A DNA stretch of 50,379 bases from JAJPXC01 sp964562375 (GCA_964562375.1 CAZLSW010000017.1:1-50379), one strand, 5' to 3'; shown: positions 8,905 through 17,857, counted from the first letter of the stretch. Made by a program: numbers and translations. The notes: generated by a model from the sequence alone, not told the origin.

Positions 8905-11900
8905 TTATTTGAGGGGGGCGACAACGTCACCGAAAAGTTGATAATTCTTCGCGACGCCGGCGTCGAGGTCGAGGGAGATCTGCTGGTTGGCGACGGCGTG
9001 GAGGCGCACGTCGTACTCGCGGCAGTCGTCGAGGTCGGCCTGGCGTTTCTTGAGGGTGCGTCGCTCCAGGGGGGTGAGCGAGGCTTGGCGGGCCATCAGG
9101 GTGTCGACCTCGCGGCGCAGCCAGTCGATGTGGCGCAGCAGGTATTTCTCGCGCACTATCTGGGCGGTGAACGGGTTCATGCGGTGCATGTAGGCGATGG
9201 CGCGGAAAGCGCCTTTCCGCGACGAGAAGAGCCAGTAGATGGGGCGCCGCTGGTACATCTTCAGGTGATCTTTCCAAAACTCCCGCTGGAAATAGTCGGC
9301 GAGCGTCATGCCCAGGCAGGCCTCGATGAAGTTGAGGTTCTCGACGTGGGTATCGTCGCCGAACACCTGTCGCACCCAGTCGCTCATGCGTATCGGGGCG
9401 TTGTCGGCGAAGGGGCACTCCTCGGGCATCAGAGGGATGATGGCGTCATCGTCGATCTCAAATATCTCGCCATCCTTTAAAGCTTTAAAGCTATAAGGCT
9501 TTAAGTCCTCCTCGGTGGGGTCCTGGTGGGCGATGGCGAGGCCGGGGCGGTCGAGGCGGTAACGGCCCATCATCGTGCCCACGGCATACGACAGCAGCTG
9601 CCGCATCAGCACGGAGCGGTTGAAGGTAATTAGGTAATTAGTGAGTAGTGAGTGGCGGTTGCCGGCAGGATCGAGAGGCGTGTACTCACTAATTACCTTG
9701 TCACTACTTACCTCTACCTCGCCTTGCTGAAGTATCGTCACTTCGTTCCAGGGGACATCGGGCATCAGCTCGTCCTGGAGACCGTAGATCTCGATGAACC
9801 GGCGATTGAGCTCCTCCTCGTTGGCGTGGAGGCGCAGAAACTTCTTTTCCCAATACTGTTCATAAGCTAATGTCACATCGCTTAGGCTGTTACTATGAGT
9901 GGGGATGTTGGGATCAGCCATAAATTCAGTGGCCTCATCCTCATCGAGCATGTCGATATCGGCAACATTCTGCCCGCAGTCGCTGCGTCGCTCCAGCAGC
10001 GGTGAGCCCTGGAAGTCCCACGACGTCTCATGCGCGTCCCAGTCCTCCTTCGAGATGGCCACACACTCCTCCACCAGCCGGTCAATCTCAGAAGAAGAAA
10101 GAACCTCTGAATAAATAGGTTGTGCTCCAACATCCCCTGGTTGGTAGTTTATAGTTGGAGCAAGATACTCAAACATTTTTTGAGCGACTTTAGAGTTTAA
10201 GAAGCCACCTAAACTCGTAAGATGATTACTAGAAAAAAGTGAATTTCCACCACTGTCATAGAGAGCTCCCTGTGGAGAATATCTAATAGAAAATAATCCC
10301 CCTGAGATGGTTGACCATGTGAAACTTTCCTTAAACCATTTATCCTTATTTCTTAGGGTGGGCTTTTTCTTTGGCCAGCTGAGGCGGGAACGTAATTCTT
10401 CATCTGAGCCATTCCAATATAATACATTTTCCCTAAATCCATACCATCTACGAAAGCCTCCTCCTTTGTTATAAGGAACATATTTACCTTTACCTTTAGA
10501 GCTGTCTATATCATCATATTTTGGTTCCCACCAACATCTGAGGAAATATTCATTCTCTCCAGTGTCAATGCCCTTGCATGGAGAAGCAATTTGCGAAATT
10601 CCTGGGTGTTCGAAGGCTTTGATGATTTTGTCGGAGACCCAGTAGCCGATGGGGGAGCCGGGGATTTTCGCGAAGGCACTCTGCTCCTTAATGGCAAAGC
10701 GGCCATTGTCTTTCTTGGGAAAGACATATGGAGCGCGAGTTTCGGGATTGATATCGTCGATAGTAAGGAAGGAGTAGATGCCTTTTCGGTCGTCAGGCAC
10801 TGACTTCTCAATGATGGTTGAGACAGTGCCGAAGGCAATGCCCATCACGTGCCATCCGAAGTGACTGAGCGAGATGATGAAATTGTCGCGCAGGAGCTTG
10901 GTACGGAATTTCTCGAATGAGCTTAGGAACATCCAGGCCTCCATCGTGACAACGCCAAGTCTGCCGCCAGGCTTAAGCATCTGCAAGCTTCTCTCCATGA
11001 ACACGGAGTACATATCTGTCTTGGCATCAGGATAATGCTTGTTGACGTAAGCCGAAAGCTCGGGGATTTTGTTGGTGGGCATATACGGGGGGTTCATGAC
11101 CAGGGCGTCGTACTTTGCGCTTAAGGCGGCAATGACGGGGTCGGGGCTGTCGGGGTCGTCGAAGATCTGGATGGAGCCGAGGGTCTCGGCCTCGGGGCCG
11201 CGGCCGTGCATGGAGTAGACACGCGGCATCTCGGGGCCGGCGAACAGGCGCGAGACGCGGGGCGCCTCGACTTCTGAGCGGGGCGAAGGCGCCCCTCCTC
11301 CCAGCGAGTCGACTTGGCAGGCGCGGAGCAGCAGGGCGAAGGTGGCGAGCTGGCGGGCGCGCTCGTCGATGTCGAGTCCCGTGATGTTGTGGCGCAGGAT
11401 GTGGCGCGCGGCCTCCTCGCGGGTGTACAGCAGGTCGCTGACCAGCACCTCATGCAGCAGGTTGAACACCTCGATAAGGATATGGCCGGAGCCGCAGGCA
11501 AGGTCGGCCACGCGAATCTCTTCAGGAGAAGGTAAATAGGTAATTAGTGAGTAGTGAGTAGGGGTCTCGGGAAGGATGAGGTAGGGATATTTGGCGCGGA
11601 TCTTCTCGGGAGTGTCGAGACCCTCGAGCACATGGGCGCCTTCGGGCAGCACAGGGTACTCACTATTTACCTGATACCTAATTACCTTCAGCACCGCGTT
11701 CTGCACCATGTACTTCACGATCCAGTTGGGGGTGAAGATCTGGGTGGCGGCGGGAATGTCGGCCGAGTCGTACTTCCCCTTCTTGGCGAACACTTCGTCC
11801 TTGCGCTCCGAGATGTAGAACTGGTAGAGCCAGCCCAACACCTCCGGGGAGGAAAATAGGTAATTAGGTAAAGAGTGAGTAGAGAGTGTCTCGTCAGCTT

Positions 11901-12489
11901 GGTTTAGCAGGTCGAGGAATCCTCCCGGCTCGAGTATATTGGCGGGGAGGAGCAACTCGGTATAGTCGTGGACGGCGCCGAAGCAGCGGTGGATGAGCGG
12001 GGTGTGGCGGCAGAACGGGACGATGAGCGCCAGGAACTGCTCGTAGGTGCGGGAGGCGTCGGCGGCCACCTCCTCGTAGCGCAGCCGCTCCTGGCGGGTG
12101 AGTCCGGCAGGGAGACGCCCGGCGCGTGCCTCGGCGACGATCACCGGCACGCGGATCGCCGGGTCGGGGATGGACAAAACGGGGCCTATAAAGCCGTTGC
12201 GGTGGAGGATACGTATGGCCGTAAGGCGGTTGAACCAGGTGTAGGCCACCTCCTCCACCACCTCGCGCACGCCGCGCTGCTGGATAGCCTCGTAGAGCGC
12301 CCGCCACTGCTCGTAGAACTCCTCGGGGAGCTGCTCGCCGCGGTAGAGCGTGGCGCCCTGGATCTGCCGCGGGAACTCCCGGGCGTCGCCCTCGGCGTCG
12401 AAGCCCAGGGCGAGCAGCTTGCGCCGCACCCCCTCGAGCAACACCACGCGCGCCCGCTGGGCGAATATTTTTAGCTTGCTGGTATTCAT
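8905..12489 (-). CDS. pglX: Full-length PglX, BREX adenine-N6 DNA methyltransferase
   Basis: 1194 residues, the usual length. It methylates one strand of a non-palindromic site so that host DNA escapes BREX. Motif I DLACGSGH is at 329-336 and motif IV NPPY at 466-469. The region after about 470 carries target recognition. Two recognition-like segments (nt 10676-11079 and 10080-10623) flank the conserved GSPIGYWVSDKI stretch and differ from those in the copy at 22-3024. The C-terminal 195 residues, missing from that copy, are present here. The gene lies between brxC and the zinc-ribbon gene, the canonical position. Family A repeats add in-frame peptides at about 202-213, 271-283, 310-320 and near the junction to the C-terminal part; a family B repeat adds another at nt 9474-9505. 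Confidence 0.95.
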   Translation of the reverse strand: MNTSKLKIFAQRARVVLLEGVRRKLLALGFDAEGDAREFPRQIQGATLYRGEQLPEEFYEQWRALYEAIQQRGVREVVEEVAYTWFNRLTAIRILHRNGFIGPVLSIPDPAIRVPVIVAEARAGRLPAGLTRQERLRYEEVAADASRTYEQFLALIVPFCRHTPLIHRCFGAVHDYTELLLPANILEPGGFLDLLNQADETLSTHSLPNYLFSSPEVLGWLYQFYISERKDEVFAKKGKYDSADIPAATQIFTPNWIVKYMVQNAVLKVIRYQVNSEYPVLPEGAHVLEGLDTPEKIRAKYPYLILPETPTHYSLITYLPSPEEIRVADLACGSGHILIEVFNLLHEVLVSDLLYTREEAARHILRHNITGLDIDERARQLATFALLLRACQVDSLGGGAPSPRSEVEAPRVSRLFAGPEMPRVYSMHGRGPEAETLGSIQIFDDPDSPDPVIAALSAKYDALVMNPPYMPTNKIPELSAYVNKHYPDAKTDMYSVFMERSLQMLKPGGRLGVVTMEAWMFLSSFEKFRTKLLRDNFIISLSHFGWHVMGIAFGTVSTIIEKSVPDDRKGIYSFLTIDDINPETRAPYVFPKKDNGRFAIKEQSAFAKIPGSPIGYWVSDKIIKAFEHPGISQIASPCKGIDTGENEYFLRCWWEPKYDDIDSSKGKGKYVPYNKGGGFRRWYGFRENVLYWNGSDEELRSRLSWPKKKPTLRNKDKWFKESFTWSTISGGLFSIRYSPQGALYDSGGNSLFSSNHLTSLGGFLNSKVAQKMFEYLAPTINYQPGDVGAQPIYSEVLSSSEIDRLVEECVAISKEDWDAHETSWDFQGSPLLERRSDCGQNVADIDMLDEDEATEFMADPNIPTHSNSLSDVTLAYEQYWEKKFLRLHANEEELNRRFIEIYGLQDELMPDVPWNEVTILQQGEVEVSSDKVISEYTPLDPAGNRHSLLTNYLITFNRSVLMRQLLSYAVGTMMGRYRLDRPGLAIAHQDPTEEDLKPYSFKALKDGEIFEIDDDAIIPLMPEECPFADNAPIRMSDWVRQVFGDDTHVENLNFIEACLGMTLADYFQREFWKDHLKMYQRRPIYWLFSSRKGAFRAIAYMHRMNPFTAQIVREKYLLRHIDWLRREVDTLMARQASLTPLERRTLKKRQADLDDCREYDVRLHAVANQQISLDLDAGVAKNYQLFGDVVAPLK
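9474..9505. repeat. Family B repeat inside pglX
   Basis: CTTTAAAGCTTTAAAGCTAT followed by AAGGCTTTAAG is translated in frame (LKPYSFKALKDG). It is the only family B copy seen inside a coding sequence. Confidence 0.7.
9625..9712. repeat. Palindromic repeat (family A) inside pglX
   Basis: Identical to 49-136: left arm, loop of about 25 bp and inverted arm TACTCACTAATTACC. In frame. In the second copy the homology to this gene ends exactly in this repeat. Confidence 0.85.
11531..11686. repeat. Palindromic repeat (family A) inside pglX
   Basis: Copy of 2066-2221, with arms separated by about 95 bp of coding sequence and in frame on both sides. Confidence 0.8.
11856..11885. repeat. Family A half repeat inside pglX
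   Basis: Copy of 2391-2420; encodes the THSLPNYLF insert just before the conserved PEVLGWLYQFY segment. Confidence 0.75.
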
Positions 12490-12558
12490 TCTTTTAAAGA
12501 TTTAAAGATTTAAAGCATTAAAGATTTAAGGCTTTAAAGCATTAAAGAATTAAGGGGT
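12490..12558. repeat. Family B boundary repeat between brxC and pglX
   Basis: TTTAAAG, CATTAAAG and TTTAAGG units fill the gap. Very similar to the spacer upstream of the second pglX, so the homology of the two copies extends past the start codon. Confidence 0.8.
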
Positions 12559-15500
12559 CTATTTCACCATCAGGTATTCGTTGTCGGCACAGGCGGTAAG
12601 CTTGGCCATGAGCTGGGAGCGCAGGCCGGCCAGATAGGCGTCGACATCGGCCTCGGTCTTGATCTTCTTCGAGGAGCCGGTCTTGAGGCTTATCATCTTG
12701 GTAACAGGCTTTGGCACTACTGGAGGTTGAGAACCAGGCTTCGGAGGCGTGGGTGGGGTCACCGGGATATGGTTCATGATCCACTGCACCTGCTGGGCAC
12801 GCCAGTCGGCGACGTTGTTGGCATTGAGGGCGAGGACATGGAGCTTGTCGCTGCGGGTGAGATTGTCGATCATCGCCGGATTGGTGGTATAGGCCACCTC
12901 GTTCTCAGCGGCGATATGCTGCACCTCCTCTATGGCTTCCTCGTAGGCGCGGCGCACCTCCTCGCGCTTGCTCTTGGTGAGCTCGGCCAATTCCTTGGCC
13001 AACTCGCGCTGCAGTTTCACGTAGCGGGTCATGTTGGGGAAGGGCCACGGGTCGCTTTTCACCGCCTTCAGTTCCTGCACCTTCTCCTTGTCGGCGATGA
13101 ACTCGAAGTTCTCGCGGTTGTCGTCGAGGAAATCGAGCATTCGGCGATAGGCCGCCTCGTGGTCCTGGACGAACTGGAAGATCTCTTTGCAGCGGTCGAT
13201 GAGTGACGAGGCCTGCGGCTGCTCGGCGATCACCAGGTCGAAGAAGGCCTTGTGGTCGCGCTCACCGTCCCAACGCTCCAGCAGCTCGATAGCCTCGTCG
13301 ATTGGGCCGATGAATGGTAGCCCGGCCAGCTTGTCGCGACGCTCGCGATAGCTCTTCAGGGCTTGCGAGGTGCTGACGTGGCGCTCGCCGGTGGCCGTCT
13401 CCTTGCAGAGGCGGTACAGCTCGGAGGGGTCGTAGGCTTGCGGGGCCTGGGTGAGGTTGAAGGTGCGCTTCCACGCCTCGATGAACTGGTTGACCAGCTC
13501 TTGCGAGATAGCCGTTGCGGCGACGATGGTGAACTTGGTGGAATCACGCACCAGGTTCTGGGCCACGACGCGTGAGTCGATATTGGCGTCGTTGATGTAC
13601 TTCAGCGAGCGCACGCCGCGGCGCCGCAACTCGTTGATGAAGTAGGCGGTGGTGATGTCGCTCCACCCGTAAGGGCGCCCGGCGAAGTTGCGAAGCACCT
13701 CGGAAACATACACCTCTTTCATGGGGTAGGAGCTGATGTACTGCTCCACGAGGCTCTCGGCCTGCGAGATGGGCTTGAGGGCATACTCCTGCGCTCCCAC
13801 CGGCTCGAGGATGTGCTGGCGCAGCTTGTCGAGTGTCTCCGGGATCTCACCCCCGAAGCCGAGCTTGGCGTACTGGAACACGCGACCCAAGTGAGCCTCC
13901 ATGGCAGCCTTGTAGCGCGCGGGGCCTTGGACGGTGACGTTGAGCGGGTTGTCGCCCGAGAGGATGGCGCACTTGTTGAGCACCACGGCCATCTTGGGGA
14001 GTATGCGCTTGGCGCGCACGTCGGCGGCGCGCTCCTGAAAGTGGCGTATGGTCTTCTCGCGCTGCTGCGAGTTGGCGCCCTGCGATACGAACTTCTGCAC
14101 CTGGCAGTACCAGAAGATGTCGTTGGAGAGGAGTTTGTCCTTGGCTATCTCGCTGCCGATGTCGAAGGTGAGAGTGTGTTGGTCGCGGAAGCCAAAGGTG
14201 CCGTTGTGCTGAGTGCTCACGGGCCAATCGACCACGATGTCGGCGTTGTTGGAGTAGAATGTCTTGTTGAGGATGTTCCAGCCCACGGTGAAGTTGCGCG
14301 AGCAGTAGGGCTCGCGGTTGCGGTCGGCGGAGAGTCCGAAGTGGCCGCGGATAATCTCGAAGTAGAACTTTGCCATCGTGGGGGTGTCGACCAGTATGCC
14401 GTCGATCTCGCGGGCGGCGTCGATCTCATCCTCGCTCTGGAAGCAGTATACCTCGATGCCGGTGCCCTCGCCCAGTGGCTCCGAGCGGATGATATGCTTG
14501 CGGTCGAGGAACGCGAGGGCGCGCTCGGTGCGGTTGATGAGTTCGGCCTTGTTGGTGTCGACATCCTCCATAAGGAGGGTGACGATATGCTCGAGGGTCG
14601 CCGGGAAGAGCATGCGGTTGGGTCCGTCGAGGTTGCAGATCATGAACAGCACGTTGACCACACGCTGGGCAAAGTCGCGATCCTCATATTCCTGGATCAT
14701 CGCATTGGCGTTCTGTATAGACTTCTGTCCCGAAGCCATCAGCGAGCCTTGGAACATGGCGTTGTAGAAGCGGTCGAACGACACGAAGCGCCCCACCTTA
14801 TGGTCCTTCTCGGCGATGGCGGTGGAATGGGTGATCTTGATGATCGAGCGCTCGTTGCCGCGGCTCTGCGAGTCGATGTAGCGGAGCTTGCCGAACGCGT
14901 CGAGCACCTTCATGATCAGTGAGAACTGATAAGGCACGAACGGGTAGTATCCCACGAAGTCGTCCTCGGAGCGGAAAGCGTAGAATGCCGAGGGAAGCGA
15001 GAACTGGTTGGCGAGAGCCAACTGCTTCCCCTTGTAAAGGTCCTTGAGCTCCACGGCGCCCTCGGGGGTCTTCTCGAGAAGGCGCTTTTGGGTGATGTAC
15101 TCGGTCTGGGTGCCTTTTAGCGAGACGCGCACCTCGAAGCGCCCCATGATCTTGCCATAGTCGGGGGCCGTCTCGAGAATCTGCATGTTGGAGAGGAGCT
15201 CCGAGAGATCCTGCTGGGCCGTGCAAGCCACCCACGCCTGATCCTTGCAGTGGTTGTGGAGGCCGGTGACGATTTCCTGAAGTTGAAGCAGCAACTGGGT
15301 GTTGTTGCTGATGAACTGGCTCACCTCGTCGACGAGGAACAGAAGGCGGAAGTTTTTGTTGTCCTTGCGGGTGATATACTCGGCAATCTCGGAGCAGAAA
15401 GCCTCGGGAGAGACATTGATGCGATCTTCCATCACCGACTTTAGGATGAGACTTTTGTCGAGCGTAGGTACCAGCTCACAAGCCACGTCCAGAGGGATGC

Positions 15501-16146
15501 CCGGTTCGGTGTTGATGAGGGTTTCGGCATCTGAGGCCCAATCGAAGCCCAAGTCGGCCATGCGGCTCATGAACTCCGAAAACACGCCCTTTGAATCAAG
15601 CACCTTCTCGAATCTCTGAGCCAAGGCCAGGTTGAAGGAGTTATAGCCGCGATGACGGTTGAACTGGTTCCAGAACACCTGGGTGAACACCTGGCGCTCC
15701 TGGGAATTGGTGTCGTGGACAGCGCCTATGTTGAAAAGCACCACCTCCACATCGGCCTTCCGCAACCACTGAGCAAGGTCGCGCATCTCTCCCACCTGCA
15801 CCTCGCTCTTGGAGCCGTCCACAAGGTTGGGGTCACGTTCCTCCACGGCCTCTTGCAGACGCTCGAGGGCCGCTTCGCGATAGAGGGGGTTGATGCAATA
15901 GCCAAGATATTTGAGGAAGTGGGACTTTCCGCTGCCGAAGAAGCCGTTGATCCAGATGCCGTCGTGGCTCTTGTCCTGGACTTTGATATGGTATAGAACG
16001 TTGTAGAGGCCGTTGATGATGTCGTCGGTGAACACGTACTCCTCGATTTCGGTCTTTACCGTATCGGGGGCGAAGTCCTCAGCGGAAACCGCGGGGTTGA
16101 GCGGGCGGTCGATTTTCTTCTTGTAAAGGTCTTGTATAGTGGTCAT
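12559..16146 (-). CDS. brxC: BrxC, large P-loop ATPase of BREX
   Basis: 1195 residues, typical BrxC length. This putative DNA-associated P-loop ATPase is required for both methylation and exclusion in type I BREX. The N-terminus (TIQDLYKKKIDRPLNPAV) is family-typical. Walker A is GFFGSGKS (68-75) and Walker B LLFLVDEVSQ (268-277). A Lys/Glu-rich helical region lies around 1040-1110 and a Pro-rich linker (PPTPPKPGSQPPVVPKP) precedes the last 40 residues. The start ATG at 16146 comes after a 134-bp gap from brxB that is filled with family A repeats. No family A copy lies inside the gene. Confidence 0.95.
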   Translation of the reverse strand: MTTIQDLYKKKIDRPLNPAVSAEDFAPDTVKTEIEEYVFTDDIINGLYNVLYHIKVQDKSHDGIWINGFFGSGKSHFLKYLGYCINPLYREAALERLQEAVEERDPNLVDGSKSEVQVGEMRDLAQWLRKADVEVVLFNIGAVHDTNSQERQVFTQVFWNQFNRHRGYNSFNLALAQRFEKVLDSKGVFSEFMSRMADLGFDWASDAETLINTEPGIPLDVACELVPTLDKSLILKSVMEDRINVSPEAFCSEIAEYITRKDNKNFRLLFLVDEVSQFISNNTQLLLQLQEIVTGLHNHCKDQAWVACTAQQDLSELLSNMQILETAPDYGKIMGRFEVRVSLKGTQTEYITQKRLLEKTPEGAVELKDLYKGKQLALANQFSLPSAFYAFRSEDDFVGYYPFVPYQFSLIMKVLDAFGKLRYIDSQSRGNERSIIKITHSTAIAEKDHKVGRFVSFDRFYNAMFQGSLMASGQKSIQNANAMIQEYEDRDFAQRVVNVLFMICNLDGPNRMLFPATLEHIVTLLMEDVDTNKAELINRTERALAFLDRKHIIRSEPLGEGTGIEVYCFQSEDEIDAAREIDGILVDTPTMAKFYFEIIRGHFGLSADRNREPYCSRNFTVGWNILNKTFYSNNADIVVDWPVSTQHNGTFGFRDQHTLTFDIGSEIAKDKLLSNDIFWYCQVQKFVSQGANSQQREKTIRHFQERAADVRAKRILPKMAVVLNKCAILSGDNPLNVTVQGPARYKAAMEAHLGRVFQYAKLGFGGEIPETLDKLRQHILEPVGAQEYALKPISQAESLVEQYISSYPMKEVYVSEVLRNFAGRPYGWSDITTAYFINELRRRGVRSLKYINDANIDSRVVAQNLVRDSTKFTIVAATAISQELVNQFIEAWKRTFNLTQAPQAYDPSELYRLCKETATGERHVSTSQALKSYRERRDKLAGLPFIGPIDEAIELLERWDGERDHKAFFDLVIAEQPQASSLIDRCKEIFQFVQDHEAAYRRMLDFLDDNRENFEFIADKEKVQELKAVKSDPWPFPNMTRYVKLQRELAKELAELTKSKREEVRRAYEEAIEEVQHIAAENEVAYTTNPAMIDNLTRSDKLHVLALNANNVADWRAQQVQWIMNHIPVTPPTPPKPGSQPPVVPKPVTKMISLKTGSSKKIKTEADVDAYLAGLRSQLMAKLTACADNEYLMVK

Positions 16147-16150
16147 CGTA

Positions 16151-16293
16151 GGTATTTAGGTAATTAGTGAGTAGTGAGTAAATTAGGTAATTAGGTAATT
16201 AGGTAATTAGTGAGTAGTGAGTAAATAGGTAATTAGTGAGTAGTGAGTAGGGAGGGAGCAAGAAACTCACTACTCACTAATTACCTATTTACC
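16151..16293. repeat. Family A repeat cluster between brxB and brxC
   Basis: Three direct copies of GTAATTAGTGAGTAGTGAG, extra GTAATTAG units, a short spacer (GGGAGGGAGCAAGAAA) and an inverted arm. The arms could form a long hairpin in the operon transcript. The inverted arm supplies the last codons and stop of brxB. Confidence 0.85.
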
Positions 16294-16904
16294 TCTCCCG
16301 CGTTGAGGAGAAGGGTGGCGCGATAAGTGTGCGCGTCGTCAAGGCAGTCGAACAGCGAGAACGAGTTCTCCACGCGATGCCCCGGGTAGAACACTATTAT
16401 CTTGTAGCGGTCGGTTTGGTTGTAGCTCTCGTAATTGGTGAGGAACACGTTGGTGCGAAGATAGGGGAACATGTCGCCGATGCCGTAGACAAAGACATAG
16501 GGACGCTTCATCCCGTCATCCTCCTGCTCGATATGGCTGAGGATGCGCTGATGGATGTACTCCATAAATTCCTTGGACTGCGCCTTATGACATAAGGTTT
16601 TGTGAATTCCCTCAGGATTGGTGACCTCGCGCTCCAGTAAGTAGAGCAGAAGCGACGGGTTTTTCTTCCCGAAGCTCTGAGAGTCGAGGAACTGGCAGAA
16701 CTCGTTGAAAAGGTCGAGCGTCAGGGCATCGACATAAGTGGCGGGGCGCACCAAGTTTTGCTTGAACGACTCGATCTGCTGGCGCATCGAGTATTCCTCA
16801 TCGGCGTTGTACTGGAAGATGAAGAAGTTGTAGAACAGGTCGCCGTTCTTGGTGTCCTGAAACTCCGGGCTGTTCAGCTTTTCGTATAATTCGGGTACGG
16901 TCAT
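16281..16904 (-). CDS. brxB: BrxB (DUF1788) of BREX
   Basis: 207 residues. BrxB is a small core type I BREX protein of unresolved biochemical role (DUF1788 family). I place the start at the ATG at 16904 (MTVPELYEKLNSPEFQDTKN), which overlaps the brxA stop in an ATGA. A longer upstream frame only shadows brxA. Features include a conserved-looking YVFVYGIGDMFPYLRTN segment and IIVFYPGHRVEN near the C-terminus, as in DUF1788 proteins. The last residues (GEVNR) and stop are encoded by a family A repeat arm, so the native C-terminus may have been altered. Confidence 0.9.
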   Translation of the reverse strand: MTVPELYEKLNSPEFQDTKNGDLFYNFFIFQYNADEEYSMRQQIESFKQNLVRPATYVDALTLDLFNEFCQFLDSQSFGKKNPSLLLYLLEREVTNPEGIHKTLCHKAQSKEFMEYIHQRILSHIEQEDDGMKRPYVFVYGIGDMFPYLRTNVFLTNYESYNQTDRYKIIVFYPGHRVENSFSLFDCLDDAHTYRATLLLNAGEVNR

Positions 16905-17554
16905 GATTCTAAGGCGGCTAATTGGCGTATGTTCTCGATCTCGTAGGGTTGGAGGAGGCAGGCTTCCAAGAACCAGTCGTAGCCGTGGCGCACATACCAA
17001 GCGTACTCTTGTTCCGTCAAGGTCGAACGGTGCAAGGCACCGGTTTTGCGGTCGAGCAATCCGGACTGAGATAGGAAGGTGATGAAAGCGGACATTACAC
17101 GGTCTTTGGTCTCGTCGCTCCATGAATCCACAAACTCGTCGTTGGCGGCAATCTCATATAACACGAAAGCCAGGTCGTCACGTTTGACGGTTTGGTCGAG
17201 GGAGCGCCATTTTGGCACTGTGACCTGAAGTTGTAGATCGAGTACCAGACGGTAGGTCTGCATCAGCACGAGAAGCATAGCCAGCCGCTGGGCATCCTCT
17301 GAGAAATTCTTGTAGTCCTCCCAGAACCATCTGGGCATCGCCGCGAATCGGCGTTTCAATTCAGTAATATATCGGCTGCGCGACTTCACGGCGTTGACCA
17401 TCAGCACCTCGTTGGCCTCTTGCTCGTGGCGCAGAAGATCGTCGGAGTTGGGGGCCATTAATAAGGGGAGCAGACGGTTCATCTCGTAGAGCATGAACGA
17501 GCAGCCGGTGAAGGCCGCGCTGTATGGACTATTATTAGTGTTTTTGGGTCTCAT
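16901..17554 (-). CDS. brxA: BrxA (DUF1819) of BREX
   Basis: 217 residues. BrxA is a small DNA-binding core protein of type I BREX (DUF1819 family, NusB-like fold in characterised members). The sequence PYSAAFTGCSFMLYEMNRLLPLL at the N-terminus and a helical body (RYITELKRRFAAMP, then WFWEDYKNFSEDAQRLAMLL) fit the family. It starts in an ATGA overlap with the upstream regulator and ends in an ATGA overlap with brxB, so the first three genes are translationally coupled. Confidence 0.9.
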   Translation of the reverse strand: MRPKNTNNSPYSAAFTGCSFMLYEMNRLLPLLMAPNSDDLLRHEQEANEVLMVNAVKSRSRYITELKRRFAAMPRWFWEDYKNFSEDAQRLAMLLVLMQTYRLVLDLQLQVTVPKWRSLDQTVKRDDLAFVLYEIAANDEFVDSWSDETKDRVMSAFITFLSQSGLLDRKTGALHRSTLTEQEYAWYVRHGYDWFLEACLLQPYEIENIRQLAALES

Positions 17555-17799
17555 TCCTTGGGGGTTTCGGAAACGCGTTTTCTAAGTTGGTTTAAGTCTT
17601 CCTCGCAGAGTAGCTGTCGCGGAGGCACGTTGAGGATCTCGGCGATCTCAAACAAAATGGGAATCGGGGGCTGCACATTGTTGGTGACATAAGCGTTGAC
17701 CTGCCGGAACGTCTTGCCCAGTTGTTCGGCCAGCCAAGTCTGCTTGATACCACGACTTGCCAATTCCTCTTTAATGCGATTATACTTTAGTTTTTCCAT
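17551..17799 (-). CDS. XRE-type helix-turn-helix regulator at head of BREX operon
   Basis: 82 residues from the chosen start ATG at 17799 (MEKLKYNRIKEELASRGIKQ). The HTH is QTWLAEQLGKTFRQVNAYVTN, followed by PIPILFEIAEILNVPPRQLL, a complete small Cro/CI-type domain. A longer frame back to 17913 would start upstream of the probable promoter box at 17849-17857, so I reject it. The stop overlaps the brxA start (ATGA). It is probably an autoregulatory repressor of the BREX operon; this is inferred from position. Confidence 0.85.
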   Translation of the reverse strand: MEKLKYNRIKEELASRGIKQTWLAEQLGKTFRQVNAYVTNNVQPPIPILFEIAEILNVPPRQLLCEEDLNQLRKRVSETPKE

Positions 17800-17848
17800 T
17801 GCTTTGGTAAAAGACTGTGGGGAAGAAACTCTGTTTTTCATACAATTC

Positions 17849-17857
17849 GCAAATATA
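17849..17857 (-). promoter_or_regulatory. Probable BREX operon promoter (-7 box)
   Basis: On the minus strand TATATTTGC matches the Bacteroidota -7 consensus TAnnTTTG. Transcription would begin near 17842, giving a leader of about 40 nt before the regulator start at 17799. Confidence 0.6.

Noticed and set aside
22..12489. Diversity-generating retroelement producing the pglX variation
   Set aside because: No reverse transcriptase or adenine-biased template; differences are whole-segment replacements.
8905..12489. Invertase-driven pglX phase switch
   Set aside because: The copies are in the same orientation and no recombinase gene adjoins them; the only integrase fragment lies 20 kb away and is dead.
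12727..15235. Long plus-strand open frames opposite brxC (for example 13813-14922)
   Set aside because: They are antisense shadows of a GC-rich coding sequence; the minus-strand frame has clear domains.
16281..17123. A 280-residue BrxB with an extended N-terminus
   Set aside because: The extra 73 residues overlap brxA in another frame and are low in family resemblance; ATG 16904 with an ATGA overlap is preferred.
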